From NCBI GenBank assembly GCA_009741485.1, contig CM019236.1, forward strand, positions 61,380,736-61,444,735: a DNA stretch of 64,000 nucleotides, given 5' to 3'. The DNA is from Malurus cyaneus samueli. Lineage: Eukaryota; Chordata; Aves; Passeriformes; Maluridae. Shown in pieces: positions 14,717-27,600 of the stretch (position 1 is the first letter of the stretch; the number at the start of each line of letters is the position of its first letter). The notes under the pieces are model-generated. The model saw only the letters and a list, made by a program, of their open reading frames with translations, was not told the origin of the DNA and did not search any database. A program made the translations under genes and the position numbers.

Positions 14717-15540
14717 AGATCCATTTAGGCATATTAACAAAAGATGTTTGCTTCACAAGAAGCAATAATACTGAAAAAAAGCATGAATGTTTTCTAGCAT
14801 TATGTAGTTTGAAAAACTCAGGATAAACTGTTGGCTGTCAATGGAGTAATCAGAAATGTTAATGTGATCTGTAGCATCTAATAGCACATTGCACCCTGCT
14901 AAAAAAAAGCAAAAAAAAAAAATACGCAACAAGCCAAACAAGACACTGATTCAACAATCTGTAAGAGAAATGCAGGCTGCAAATGAAGTAGCAAAATTCT
15001 CATTGATGCCTTTAGGCTAGATTTTATGCCTAAATACACAGTGGACACAATACCTCCAGGTATACGCTGCAGTAACAAAGCAATAGTTACAGCATTGAAG
15101 GGATGGATTGGAGCACAACTCCGAAACTCAGGTTAGTTAAGAGTCTTAAACTGCCAGCCAATCAAAGTCAAAGAAAGGGCTTTGAGGTGCTTTAAATTAT
15201 GTTGTTTGCTTTTTATTGAAGGAAAAATGTAAGTAATAAATAAGTAAAATTAAAGAGAGTTTTAAATTTCTTCTTCTTCTTGCTTCTCAGTCCTGAAAGT
15301 GAAGAAAACTAGATCTTTGTGTCCTAGAGCAGCTGGCTTTTGGGCAGATACAAAATTTGCTTGAAAATTAGCCTAAAGTCTGCATTATTTCACTTCAGAA
15401 ATGAAGAACTGCTTTACTTTCTGAGTTCCAAGCACAAAGAACAAAGGAAATATTGACTTCATAATAGATAGGTGCAAAAATTTATTTTGGAAGAGAAAAA
15501 TAACCTTTTTTTGGGTTATTTAAAGTTGGGGAGTGGAGGG

Positions 15541-15568
15541 TTTGTTTGTTTGCTTGCTTGCTTGCTTG
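15541..15568. repeat. TTTG/CTTG tetranucleotide repeat
   Basis: Tandem TTTG units pass into four CTTG units, which is a small compound microsatellite. Confidence 0.9.
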
Positions 15569-18258
15569 TATAATTTTCATTTGTCTTCAATAACAAATTG
15601 TTTTAAGAAAAATCTCAGAGGATGCACAAACACTTCTCTATGTTGTGTCTCTATGTAGGAAGTTTACAGTAATACCCTTTTACTTCTGAGTAATTCCTGA
15701 GCAAGCTCCCATGTTTGTTGTTTATATGTCACACTTTTCAGGGAGCTATAAGAGGCATCCTTCCATTCCCCCTTAGTTTTCTGATCCTTTCTGCAGCTGT
15801 ATGGATCCAATGCCATCCAGCAATCATTGCCTAATATGTCCACACAGAAACAGCCTTCCAAATCACTGGTGATGTGAACAACACCCATTTTACCCAGCTG
15901 AAATGCTCCAGCCTGTTTCCAGTGAAACACTGGACTCTTGCGCACAAAGCATGCATTTATGCTGATTAAGCACCTGTTTTTAATCAGCAGGGTGTGCACT
16001 GTCAAGCATGTTTGACTCAAATATAGAAGCATAAATTGGTTTACTCAGTTAAAAGCTTTGATCTGGAAGCTACAGATAATATGTGGAGCTAAAGGAACTC
16101 GCAGTGCTTATGGATTCTGATTTACTTTTGGACTCCTAAAGGAGAGTTCTTAAAGTGGGCAGAAATTTCTTCACTGGCACTAGAAGAGCATTGCATTTTT
16201 GAGAGTGAGAGATGATTCTTCATTTGACTTTCCCTTGCTAGTCTGACACAAACAGGCTTCTAAATTATCATTATGCCATATGTTACAGGAAAATAGGAAA
16301 CATACATTGCCACTGTAAGACAAAATACTAGCTGTAGCAGCGTCAGTGAGATATATTCAGAAAAGTTAACCCTGCCCTTGTTCAAGAGCATAAAATTCAC
16401 TTGCAGATTTTGTTCATTGCACTGGGTGGTCAAGCCAAAGGAGGTAATGATTAAATAGAGTAGGTATATATATTTTATATTCTTTTAGGATGTGTCTGCC
16501 ATTCTAAGAATTGGAAATAATCAAAAGGCTGTGTTCTGTTCAATGAACTGGTGCAAAGATAACAGATTTTTTAATGGCCATTAACTTGGAATCAGCTCAG
16601 TGATGTGGTTATAATCCTCAAAATTACTGATCAACCCTTTTCACCTACTCAGCTGTTTGCTATAACATGAAATGAGGAAACAGTTTCTTGGATGAGATAA
16701 ACAAACAACTTGTTATCATTGCAAAATTGAAGTGTGCAACGGAGGCAAAGTAACTTTTTACATTTTGTTTTTAGCATTTACCACTTGTATTGTTATTCAA
16801 GTCCATCTGACCATTCCTGTATTCCCTCTTTGTGTTACCTAAGAGAATCAAACCAGTTATCCTTCCAGCTCAGCTTTTTTTTTCAACATTTGCCATATTC
16901 ACAGCTGTTACAAGAAATTTAAGCATAGAGGTTGGTTTACTTAGGTTTTGGCTAACAAAGGTCAAGAGGATTGGGTTATAAACGTGTGAATCATTAATGG
17001 TAGTGTGTGTTCCTTTTACTGTGCTGCTGAGGGTTGCACAGAGGAACAGAGATTAAATACTTCCCCACAGGCTGCAGTGTTTTCCCCCCCACTGCCAGAG
17101 TTCTGCCCTGGTACAAGGAGACATCTGCTCAGTTATATTGATTGCGTCTGGTGGCCGCTTGGGCATCCACCAATAAATAATGTTAAGCTGAGTTTTCTGT
17201 GGCTGGAGTACTTGCTTTTCCCAGAGAACAGAGCCTTGCATTGAAGAGCCGTAATATCTCATGCTGTAAGGGTGTTAGTCTGCCATTTTGTCAGGTGCTT
17301 TGATAGACACACATATTAATAAAAGAAAAGAACTTTAGGCAGATCTGGGAACTCATAGCCTCACTCATGTGACTGATTCCAGAGCACTGAACATTCCCGC
17401 TGCATTTGATGGGAATATTTCTGAGCATAAAGTGAAGTTTGCGAATAATTAGTTGCCCATTGGTTTCTCTGTACATGATAAATAAAACCCTATGTCCTAG
17501 AAGTATGCTTGCAATTCATGTGTCCAACATCTTGCTGTACTAATATGGTCTCTTCTGCATGTAGACATTACTGTGACCAGGGATCAGAGACAGATGCCAG
17601 CTTCTGTGACCTACAGCCTTTTAAATTGTGACTGAGTGTTCCACACAGTGTTAATGAGGGTCAGGCTTGGGGTAATACTGACAGGACAGCATTGCATTTT
17701 ACATGCTCCACTTCTGAGTGGAAGTGTGGATGTGTTTGGGGCCTCTGAGAAAGGGCAGTCTGTCCCCATTCACACACATCTGTGTAGCTCAGAGTGAGGC
17801 AGCCTGTCCTTGGGGCTCTGGGGTTGACTCAGTGTGTCTGAATGGTGAACGAGGACCAAAGAGCAGGCTTGAAAGGCGCTGAACTGATACTGCTGAGATA
17901 TACAGAGCATGCAACACTTGGTGCGTGTGCTTCCCATTGCAGAAGAGGGACATACATCAACAGCTACTATTGAAGAGGGGTATTTTAGTATGCAAGATGT
18001 TTTCTTACAGCAGCAAGATTAGCACTCAAGGAAAACTTGGAAAAGCAAGCAGTAAAAGCTTGCAGAAGAGGCAAAGATTGCAAAGTATCTAGCTGTGTAG
18101 AAGGATGTGTAAAAGCCAGTAATGAGAGTAGTGCTAATGTTTTGGCATCCAAATGCTGCTAGCAACCTTTGACACTATGCCAGTTCAGCACTGGGTGTGA
18201 AACTCTTGGCAGTTTGCCTTGACTTCACAGCATTTTTAGGTCTGGAGACAGAGAGCAC

Positions 18259-18274
18259 AGAGAGAGAGAGAGAG
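18259..18274. repeat. AG dinucleotide repeat
   Basis: Eight AG units in intergenic DNA. Confidence 0.9.
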
Positions 18275-21200
18275 TACAGACCTGAGTATGCAGATGATTT
18301 TATAAGTCTTGTTTATTTTGCTTTTGTAATTACAAGGAATTATTAATGCTTTTAGGGACCATGGAGGGAAAGCTTAGGCTGGGGATACAAACTACATTCC
18401 CTATTTCTTTAAAAGTGTTACTTAGAAGTGTTAAACTGTATTTTGTCTTCTCTTTAAACAAACAAACAAAAATATTTATTGCCAAGGAAAGCTATTATCT
18501 GATGTGATTTTCAGGAAGTGGACATCATGTCGCCTTCAAATGCCAAAATTCCTTGTCAAGAGACAGTAGGTTTTTTAAAATCTCTCCTTTTCCCAGAATT
18601 ACATGTCTGCTTAGAGAAACTGGAAACAAATAGTCACAGTTTCTGAAAAATCAGAAAAATTGAAATTATGAGGATGCTTATTGTTTATTTTGTGTTTGCG
18701 CAGCAAATACACTACATCAAGATGTTTAACTTGATGCTTTAACTAAACCAATTTTAGACTCAAGGGGTGCTTTTCCAAAACAAATGTAATTATTTCTTTT
18801 TGCTTCTGGTGTGAATTTGTCCAAGTCAGATTAAATTTTATGTTTGTATTTATATAATGAATGTTATAAATTCAGAAGTCCTCTCACTGATCTAAGAGTT
18901 TCAATTAACAGCTGCATAAGAATCTTTGAGAATCTAATAATGTTGTTTGAAGCATCCCCCTTCCTCTGCGTGGGAGGAGAGGGAGGGCAGGTTGTGCTTC
19001 CCAGCATCGCTGCCACAGACCTTAGCAGCAGAAAGCCCTGCCAGGCAAAGGGGGGAATCTGGAAACAGCAGGGTTAGCAGAGGCAAAGCCTGCCAACCTC
19101 GGGTTACCAGCCCATGAAATGATTCTACTAGTCCTTTACTTCTTTGCTCGTATTACCATACAGTTGTGTACACTGTGATTTCTGTGCCTATAGTACCAGC
19201 TTTAATTGCCATCATCTTCCCTTGTGGGCAGCGCAACCCACAAATTTGCTGTTTCAGTTATTCCAGCATGCCTTTGGGAACTTCGATGCCAAGTATGACC
19301 ATGCTACTTCAAATCAGAGATCCTAGAGGAAGATACTGTGGAAATGCTGACAGGCATTACTGAGGGCAGCAATGTATTCCACTGTCTGCCAGTTCCTACG
19401 CCTGTTTATTCCCACGCTGGCTTGCAGAAGAAGGCAGAGAGCAGGTTTCTCCACACTGGCAAATCCTATATAGCCTGTTTTGTACTATTCACACTTTTTT
19501 TGTTCCTCTGCATATCTTGAATGGGATTAACAAATGGAGCTTTTCCTTTAAGCTCCGATGAACTTTACTAAGATACTCAGAAACTGCGTCAGAAGTTTTA
19601 AACAGTCTTTTTCACTAGTGGTTCGCTTGGCACCATAATTTCTTGTCTTAACAGAGGCACTGACACTTTGTGGGTGACAGTTCTTGCTCTGTATCCACAG
19701 ATATCTTGTATCTGTCACCATCAGAGTGTGTGACATATTAACTTTAAAGCAACGTAGAGGTTTTATTTGCTGAAAACAGGTCTCTTTAAATATTGACCTC
19801 TTTAAACATTAAACATTATGGACAAACATCCCAGAATTGATGATGCAGGGATTGCAAAATAAATTACTGTTTAAACCATGGAATGTGCAGCATGACAGTT
19901 CAGAGCAGCTGTCAGGGCCACCTCCATCTACCCTCTGGAAAGTCCTCTCACCAGCTGTGATATTCGTGCTAACAGTGGTTTCAGACTTATTCCAGGAAGC
20001 ATTATTGTTAAATAAGCATCGTGATTAATTCTTTTAATGACTTCAAATCAATCTCCTATTGTCTGTCCTCTGATTTGTGAAGTTATTGTTTCATGAAAAA
20101 TAAAGTGACATTGGTCAGTGGGGCACATCAAAAATGAAAGTATGTAACTCAAGAGATATAAATCTTCCATGGCAAGGCTTATAGCTTAGTAATTTCCTCT
20201 CCAGGTAAAAATGTATTGGTCAGTTCTCTGGAAATTCCAACACCTTTGGCGTTCGTATTGCCTCAGGGAGCTTGTCCAGTGCCAGTTTCAAGTCCTTGGA
20301 GTCAAGCACCTCACTGAAGAACGGAACATAAATCCTAAGCTATTACTACCCCCCTCTGAGTCTTTCTGCCCAATTTGTCTCCCCTGCACTACACTCCAAA
20401 AATAAGATACAGCTGTTCTCTAGAAAGCCTCAGAAGAATGTAAACAGTGCTGTACACCAGATATGCTTTACTTCAGCTCAGAAACAATCCTTTTGCAAGC
20501 AAGCTTACCTATACTCCAGCAGGAAGACTTTTAACAAAGTTAAATTTGCAAGACCATACCCAAACTTCACTTCCTGCAGCATGGAAAACTGATTACTTAT
20601 TTTCAGGACAGTGATAGGCCATCCTTTTACATGGCATTTTAGGTGAGACCAGAACTACAACTTTGAAGCAAACCTCCTCATTTTCCCCACTTACTGTGCT
20701 GCAGAGAGGTCTCAAAGCATATTGTCTAGATTTTCTGCAGGTAACTCCAACCCAGATATGGCCTTGGAGTGCTCCAGCCACTAAAGAGCAACAGAATCAG
20801 AGGAAAAATCAATCTGAAAGTAGAAGTAAAGCCTACTGAAATTAATGTATTGTGGAATACCCATGAATTGTTTCACTTTATAGATCCACTCCTACTGTGT
20901 TATCCTACTCATCAATACATAGCCAAAATATTCTTCTGATATATAATTGATTGCCATTTCAGCTGCAGTATCACCTTTGGTGGGTGTTGACTAATTCGTA
21001 AATACACTAACAAATATGGGGAAAAAACCCAGACACCAAAGCCAAACAGAAGAAATGGTTTCTGGCTCAAAACAGAAGTGTAATTTTTGTCAAATGCTTT
21101 TTCTTCTGCTACTGCAAAGCATGGGAGGGAAACACTGGGCTTCCAGCCACAAGCAGGATTAAAGCTCAGATGACTTAGGTCACTGTTACTTCACTGACTT

Positions 21201-22346
21201 CAGTGGACAAATAACTGCACATCCTAGAAAAAGATCTACAAAAAAAAAATGTATTTTGCCATAAGCAGTGACTGCAAATTCAAAATTTGAGTGTAAGATT
21301 TAAAAAAAAACACAGTAAGAATATTACACCAGGATAAATTACAAGAATACACACAGCTATTTTCTGTTCTTCATTTCAAGCCTCCAGTTTTACTACAAGA
21401 GGCAGTCTGGAAATATCCCTGGAGCCATGGGAAACCACAGATTCATCCAGCTCTACAGAATGTGATCCAAAGCCCTAAAATTTAGGCTTTCCTTCAGATG
21501 CTTAATATTTCTGTATGTATCTATCTACATGCCTACATTCTCAACTCAGGCAGCATTTGGAAATTATTTCTACCTCAAAGTTTACATCTGTCTCTTCCTG
21601 TTTGAGCAAACTGGCAAGGGCCTGCTTTAAATTAAGACCATGTGTTATACGTCATAATTTTAAGAATGTTTAGGCCAGGCTGCATTCTTGCTGACACTGT
21701 TCTCCTCACCAGAAGCTGCAGACTAGTTCTCACCTAAAGATTCACATGTGTGTCTTAGGTTTCCAGAAGATTATTATGCTCTAAAAGAATGTAGCTGATA
21801 GAATCTGGAAGCATCTCTTTCTATTTGGAAAAGAGATCCCTCCTTGGCATTTGTAATTACTTAGACGCATTCCCCATTCCCCATTTTTCAAAGACCCTGA
21901 GCTTCTGTCCATCATTTCCAGTGCTGCTGACTTGGCATGTCAGGAAATTTTTTTCTTTTCCCAGTGATCATAGAACTGAAGACCTTCCTACCAAATGCAC
22001 CTAGACATAGGCAACTGGGCTGCTCTAATATAAATGATGTTGAGCATGCATAAACTGGAATTTTACCAGGACTCATTAATTTTAAAATTGAAGTGGAATG
22101 TTACAGTCAGCTGAACTTACCTTGGATGACCAACAGATAAAAGACACAGGTTAATTCAGCTGTAAATCAAAGCAATAAATGTCCAGAGGAAGCTGTTGAT
22201 CTAACTATAGGCAATTGCTGAAAACATAGCAATTCTATAATAGACATCCCCTTCCAAAAGGTATTAACAGGTATACAAAACAGGCCAGATGCCTGAAAAA
22301 ACCCTCCTCTAAATTATTTAAGTGAGCACAAAGCAGTTTATCCTGT

Positions 22347-22382
22347 ACAAACAAACAAACAAACAAACAAACAAACAAACAA
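22347..22382. repeat. ACAA tetranucleotide microsatellite, nine units
   Basis: Nine perfect ACAA units, likely polymorphic in length. Read on the minus strand it becomes a TTGT run. Confidence 0.97.
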
Positions 22383-24249
22383 GACTTTTGAACAAAAAAC
22401 TAGGACACAAAGTCTTGGATTTAATTTTGTTAAAATTAGGAGAGAATCTGGACTCTGAGCAACTTCTGAGTAGCCTGGGCAATGGTGCTGCTTTTGAGTA
22501 GGTATAGTAATTTTCCTGCCATCACTGGTGAAAGTTAAAATCCAAGACAATTGAGAATAAAGGCAGGAGATAAAGAAGCAGCTTTGGCCTATGTGCCCTT
22601 TAATCTAAGCAAGTCTGAATATTCAGTTTTGCAAGTGTGATTGTGCAACTCAAGATAAACGCTCCACTTCTGTCCCAATGCTCTTTAGTTAGTACTGCCT
22701 GCAATGCTTTCTGCAATACCTGTCCTTGACACTGTCCAATACCAATGATTTTAAACTTATGCATATGAAAAGTATATTCTTTGTGTGTGTGAAGCTCTTG
22801 TTCTCTTACTGTCTCTTAAAAAACCCTGCCTCTCTTTCTTTGCCTCTATCCCTGCGCTCTGCACTTCACACTCAGAAAGGTTTTGCTAACAGCTTCAGTA
22901 CAGCCACTCATGGAGAACAAGCAAAACATCTCAGAAGCTGGCCAGCATTTCACTTGAATAGTTCAAACCATCCCTGTATTTAAAGTCAGAGGTATGCTTA
23001 CATAACTTAATTGAATTAGGACATTACATGAAAAAATGCTTTATCTAAGCCTGACTTACCTAAGACTTTTTGCTGACCAAAGTGTCAGACTGTGTCTGTG
23101 ACAACCAAGAGCATTCAGAATTTTAAAAGGAAACAACAGAAACTCAAGTCTTTATTCGTCCAGGTAAAGAAATCCCCCAGCCTGGGGATTTATTCAGCAG
23201 AACTTAGAACATATCAAATCTGACTAACTCAGTGTCTTGCTAATGCCTTTAAGGGGAAGCTCACTCAAGATGAATACAATTATGATCACAAATGCTTCAT
23301 GATTGTGAATAAAAATGCAACCAACAAACTGACACATCTAAGAAATGCTTTTCTGAGACACACAGCTGTATTGCTGATGGTCAAATCTCAGAACACAAGC
23401 TTTCCTCTACCTGACAAAGACCATTCAATTTTTAAGACTTTATATGGGCAGCTTTCTAGCTGCCAAAGGTTGTTGAAGCGTTTCAGTTTTGTTTTTCGCA
23501 CATTGTCAAAAGATTTTTTGTTTTGGCTTGTGTGCTTTCAAAGGCAGAACAGAAATATTGACAAAGGCACTATTCACGACAGTATTTAACTGCTGATTGA
23601 CAACTCCTTTTCTGCATGCTGATGGAAGCTGCTGAATTATAGGTTTGGAAGGAGCTGTCTGAAATCGAACACCTCTTCCTCAGTCCCAAATAACTGCAAA
23701 TCTAAAGGGTCTTTTGTTGAAAGATTACTGAGTTTCAGAAAGCCAGGAAAGAAAGAAAAATAATTTTTTTCCAGTTCTTTCCTTGTGCCTATTGCTACAG
23801 AGTCCGACTCTGTCTCCTGAACTCAAGATAGATATTTCTACCATCCTTATTAGCACGCCATCTAACAAAGATGTTAGTTTCTGTTAGGTGTTTTGTTTAC
23901 TCCCATATAATTTTAATAAAAGAAGAACAAATGTAAAAGTTCTGAATGTTCTTATGTTTAAAAATTCTATGGTAGGAAAAAAGAAAAGTTGAAGAGATTG
24001 ACCTTGTTAAGTCCTGAGACTTTGTTTTCTATACAAGGAATATAAACCAGAAAATGAAATAGAGAAAGTAGGCAGGTATTTTAGGTTTTATGTCTTCTAA
24101 CAAAAGGTTATTTAAAATTTTAAAGCAGTTATTGCACATAATTGTGTACTAAAAGAGATGGTACAAAGTTTCCATGAAACAGCTGCAACTTTCACCTTTT
24201 GCTAATATTTTTCAGCTTTCATTTTTAAATTTCTCCTTTTGCAAAGGGA

Positions 24250-24600
24250 GTCTTAAGAAGATTCAGGGGGAATCTCATTGTTTTTTGCAACTCCCTGAAA
24301 GGAGGCTGTAGTGAGGTGGGGGCCAGTCCCTGCTACTGTGCCTGCAGTGAGAGGACAAGAGGAGATGGCCTTAAGCTGAGACAGGAGAGATTCAGTTTAG
24401 ATATCAGAAAAAAAATTTCACCATTAGATTGGTCAGACGCTGGAATGGGTTGCTCAGGGAGGTGGTGGGGTCACCATCCCTATAGATGATCAAGAGACAG
24501 CTGGGTCTGGCATTGGGGGATGTGGCTTAGGGATTTAGGGTGGTGTTAGGCTGGTGGTTGGATTGGTCTCTCCCAGCCTTGATTATTCTATGATTCTATG
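24250..24600 (+). mobile_element. CR1 LINE 3' end
   Basis: A 5'-truncated CR1 copy in plus orientation. It holds the end of ORF2 and the 3' UTR, with segments typical of CR1: CTCCCTGAAAGGAGGCTGTAG, then a 'lysine-rich end of ORF2' region around 24,350-24,460, and a closing run of two ATTCTATG units at 24,585-24,600. The octamer tail is the diagnostic 3' terminus of avian CR1. Divergence from the typical sequence is considerable, so the insertion is old. Confidence 0.93.
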
Positions 24601-27600
24601 AAAACTCTTACCTGAGTATTGCAGGGCAAATACACTGCAATTTGTCCTTCAAATACATGGAAACAATTTGCATTTACATGGGCCGAAATACTTAGAAGTC
24701 AAGAGGTAGACTTCTTGAAGGCTTATATGGCAAGTGAGGCAGAGTCAACCTACCATGTAAGAATATACCAGGAATAAAGGGTCTATATCTACATTAGCAT
24801 TTCAACTGTCTCTCTGATATGAGACCATTTATCTAATTTAATGTTTCTGAATATTCTCACATGTAAAACAAGTGTGAAATAATTGAATTCATAGAAATAG
24901 CAAGAGGACTATTTTTTAAAAGAGGGAAAGATGGCAAAAAAAGAGGGAAGCAGCAAAAAGGGAATAGTGAGCTACACATAAACATATGTGACCTGTCTAG
25001 CGTTGTGACAAAAACTTGTGTGAGATTTTGTTTTCTGGGTGCCCAAAAGTTTTGCTACACTTGTGTGTAAATTCTGAAAGAGAGCTACCTTTGTCTCAAG
25101 AGCTTCCATCTATTCAGGTTCTCCTCCATTACTTGACACAGATCTTCTCATACTTCACATTATTTTAAACTTTTAAACCATTAGAGTGACTGTGACACTC
25201 TGGCAAAAAAATTAAGAGGGTGTTTCCTCACATTACTTTTGTAAAGGTGCTGGTGTCATCAGCCTCCTTACACGGATGCCTGTGGGTCTCTTCACAACTG
25301 AACTATTGAGCTTTCACTGGTAACTGCCATTTTATAGTGTTCCATCAGGCTTTTATCATAACTTGAAAGCCTACATTTCTACAATTACTGGTTTTGTTCT
25401 TGAAAAAAAAAAATCAATTACTGTTTTCAGATTTTGGGACCATGTTGAGAGAAGAAAAATTTGATAGAAGACTTAAGCAGCAATTTTATCTTCCACTTTT
25501 AAACTCTTTCCCACAGAAACTTAAACAAACCAATTTTATAAAGGAGAACTGTTTAAAATGCTTTCAGAGGAAAATCAGCAAAATGATTCTGCCAAACAAC
25601 AATGAGAACTTTGCCTGAAGGGTTGCAGCCATCCCTTTGGTAAGACCTGCGCAAGAAGAAGAATGCCAAGACCAAAAAAAGAAAATCAACCCCACAAAAT
25701 TTCCAGAATTCAGAAAGAAAATTTTCACCTCTATGTAAAAGAAAGCCTCTTCCAGCTGTACCTCCTTAAAAGATAACGCCTTATCAACTCCCTTTGCTTT
25801 CTACTTATTGTAGTCTTACATATGTATCTAAATACATATTAGCATTAACATTTCTTTCAAAATTCAATGTTCCCCACGGTTTTTTGAAATTCAGGTGGTT
25901 CCAAAACTTGACTTAGAAGGTGCTACAGAAAAGGACTTTTAACATCAGAAGCACACTGCCAAATTCAGCAAAAGACCCTTAAATTCACAGTAAATTTCAC
26001 AAAATGTCTCCAGAAATGCATACCTTTTTTTATCAGCACAATGTAGACTGTGTCACAAGTATTAGAATATTTCACATAGCCCTATTCTGTGGTGCTTTCA
26101 GCCCACCAGTAACTGTGCTCAGGTGGGCAAGGTTGTCTTAGAACTTCATCTTAGTTCTCCTTTTGCCGGTAAATGTGATTCCCTTCTTCCCCATGTCTGT
26201 CCCAGTTTTGCTTCTACAACTGCTGAAAAAGCTGGTCTAGGTTACCATTCTGGACAGTTATTTTCTCCCGTATTATGGGAGACACAGACATGTAGTGGGT
26301 AGACATAAACCACAAGCTAATTTGAACTACTTTGATTTGGTTTTATGTCTATTTATACTCTGCCATGCACAGTGTTAAATGTTATCCCAAGGAGCAAAAC
26401 TTGAGTGGAAAAATACTCTGGTGTTTTGTCCAGGAGCAGCGAGTGAAGGTCCTCAGAACACCACAGTCTCTGGTAACTTTGTGCAAATCTTCTTCTTTCT
26501 TTGCCTAAGGTTTTTTACCTCAGCAACAGTGTAGTAATTCTTCTTTTCTCCCACAGCTACTTCTGGTTTTGTCTTCAGTCAGTGTAAGCCCCCAGGACAG
26601 GAAATTTCTTGCTGTGCCTTTGACTGGAACCAGAGTGAGAAAACTCTGTCTCACCTTTAGCTTTCTCTGCACTCTGTTGGAATGACCCTAAAATAAGTGC
26701 TAAAAAAATTTGGCCAGATCTGTTGAGGCCATCCAAACTAGCATTTCTTTTAGCTGTTTTGAGCTTTTTGGTTCCATTGTGCAAAGTGGTAGTTTTCAAA
26801 TATGTTGTTGTTAAATTAGTTTAACGGTTCCTGAAAAAAATGTAACTAAGTACCATCTAAACAGCTAAACCACTGTTATTCATTATATGCCTGACTGGGG
26901 AGAATTTCCAATAAGAGCTGATGTAATACTTCTGTTTATGAAACAGACAGACAGTGTCACCTGTGTCATCCCTGGCTGCATTGCAAAGGCATATCTTTGT
27001 GTCAACAAGATGATGTGACCTGCCCTCTCGGTGATGCAAAAGTATTGGCAATCTGGGAGAACTGCAATTGGCAAAGGTGGAAGTTAGCCCCGTGTGACTT
27101 TGTTTCAGGTCAGATGATGGGAACAGACACCTCACTTTAGACAAGCAAAAGTAAACAAGTTTCAAATAGACAATCATTTTGACATAACCCCTATTTCTAG
27201 AGAAAAACAAAACCTAATATGCATTCTGACCAAAGGCCAAATGCTGAGCCTTGGCAGGGTATGCCTAACTTTCATTGTAATCAGCAGGGACTCTGTGAGT
27301 GTGTCGAAGGTCAAAACTGAACCCCAACTTCAGCTCAGATCAATATAACCATGTGATTTCACCAGCTCCACCTAAGTGTAATAAAGTAGAACTGAACCTA
27401 TCATATCACTGACTAATACGTTTCGTGTTTAAGCAAAGATACAGAACTTTAAATTAATGGTAGTCCAAGAAAATGAAAGTCAGTGTAAACCAAATAAATG
27501 CCTTAAAGTACAAAATGTAAACCCCTAGACATTCATTGAAGCAGAGTTTAAATGTTCTGTGCACAAGAGAGTACATCTGTAGAATAAGAAATGTGCTGAG

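Larger units (their letters stand above)
10501..24249. other. Intergenic AT-rich DNA without recognised exons
   Basis: Apart from simple repeats I see no gene or transposon that I can name. A 122-codon minus-strand open frame at 15664-16032 is the longest in this part and is unlike any family I know. It lacks a convincing start context and I treat it as chance unless conservation shows otherwise. The composition is typical of a bird intergenic region. Confidence 0.5.
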
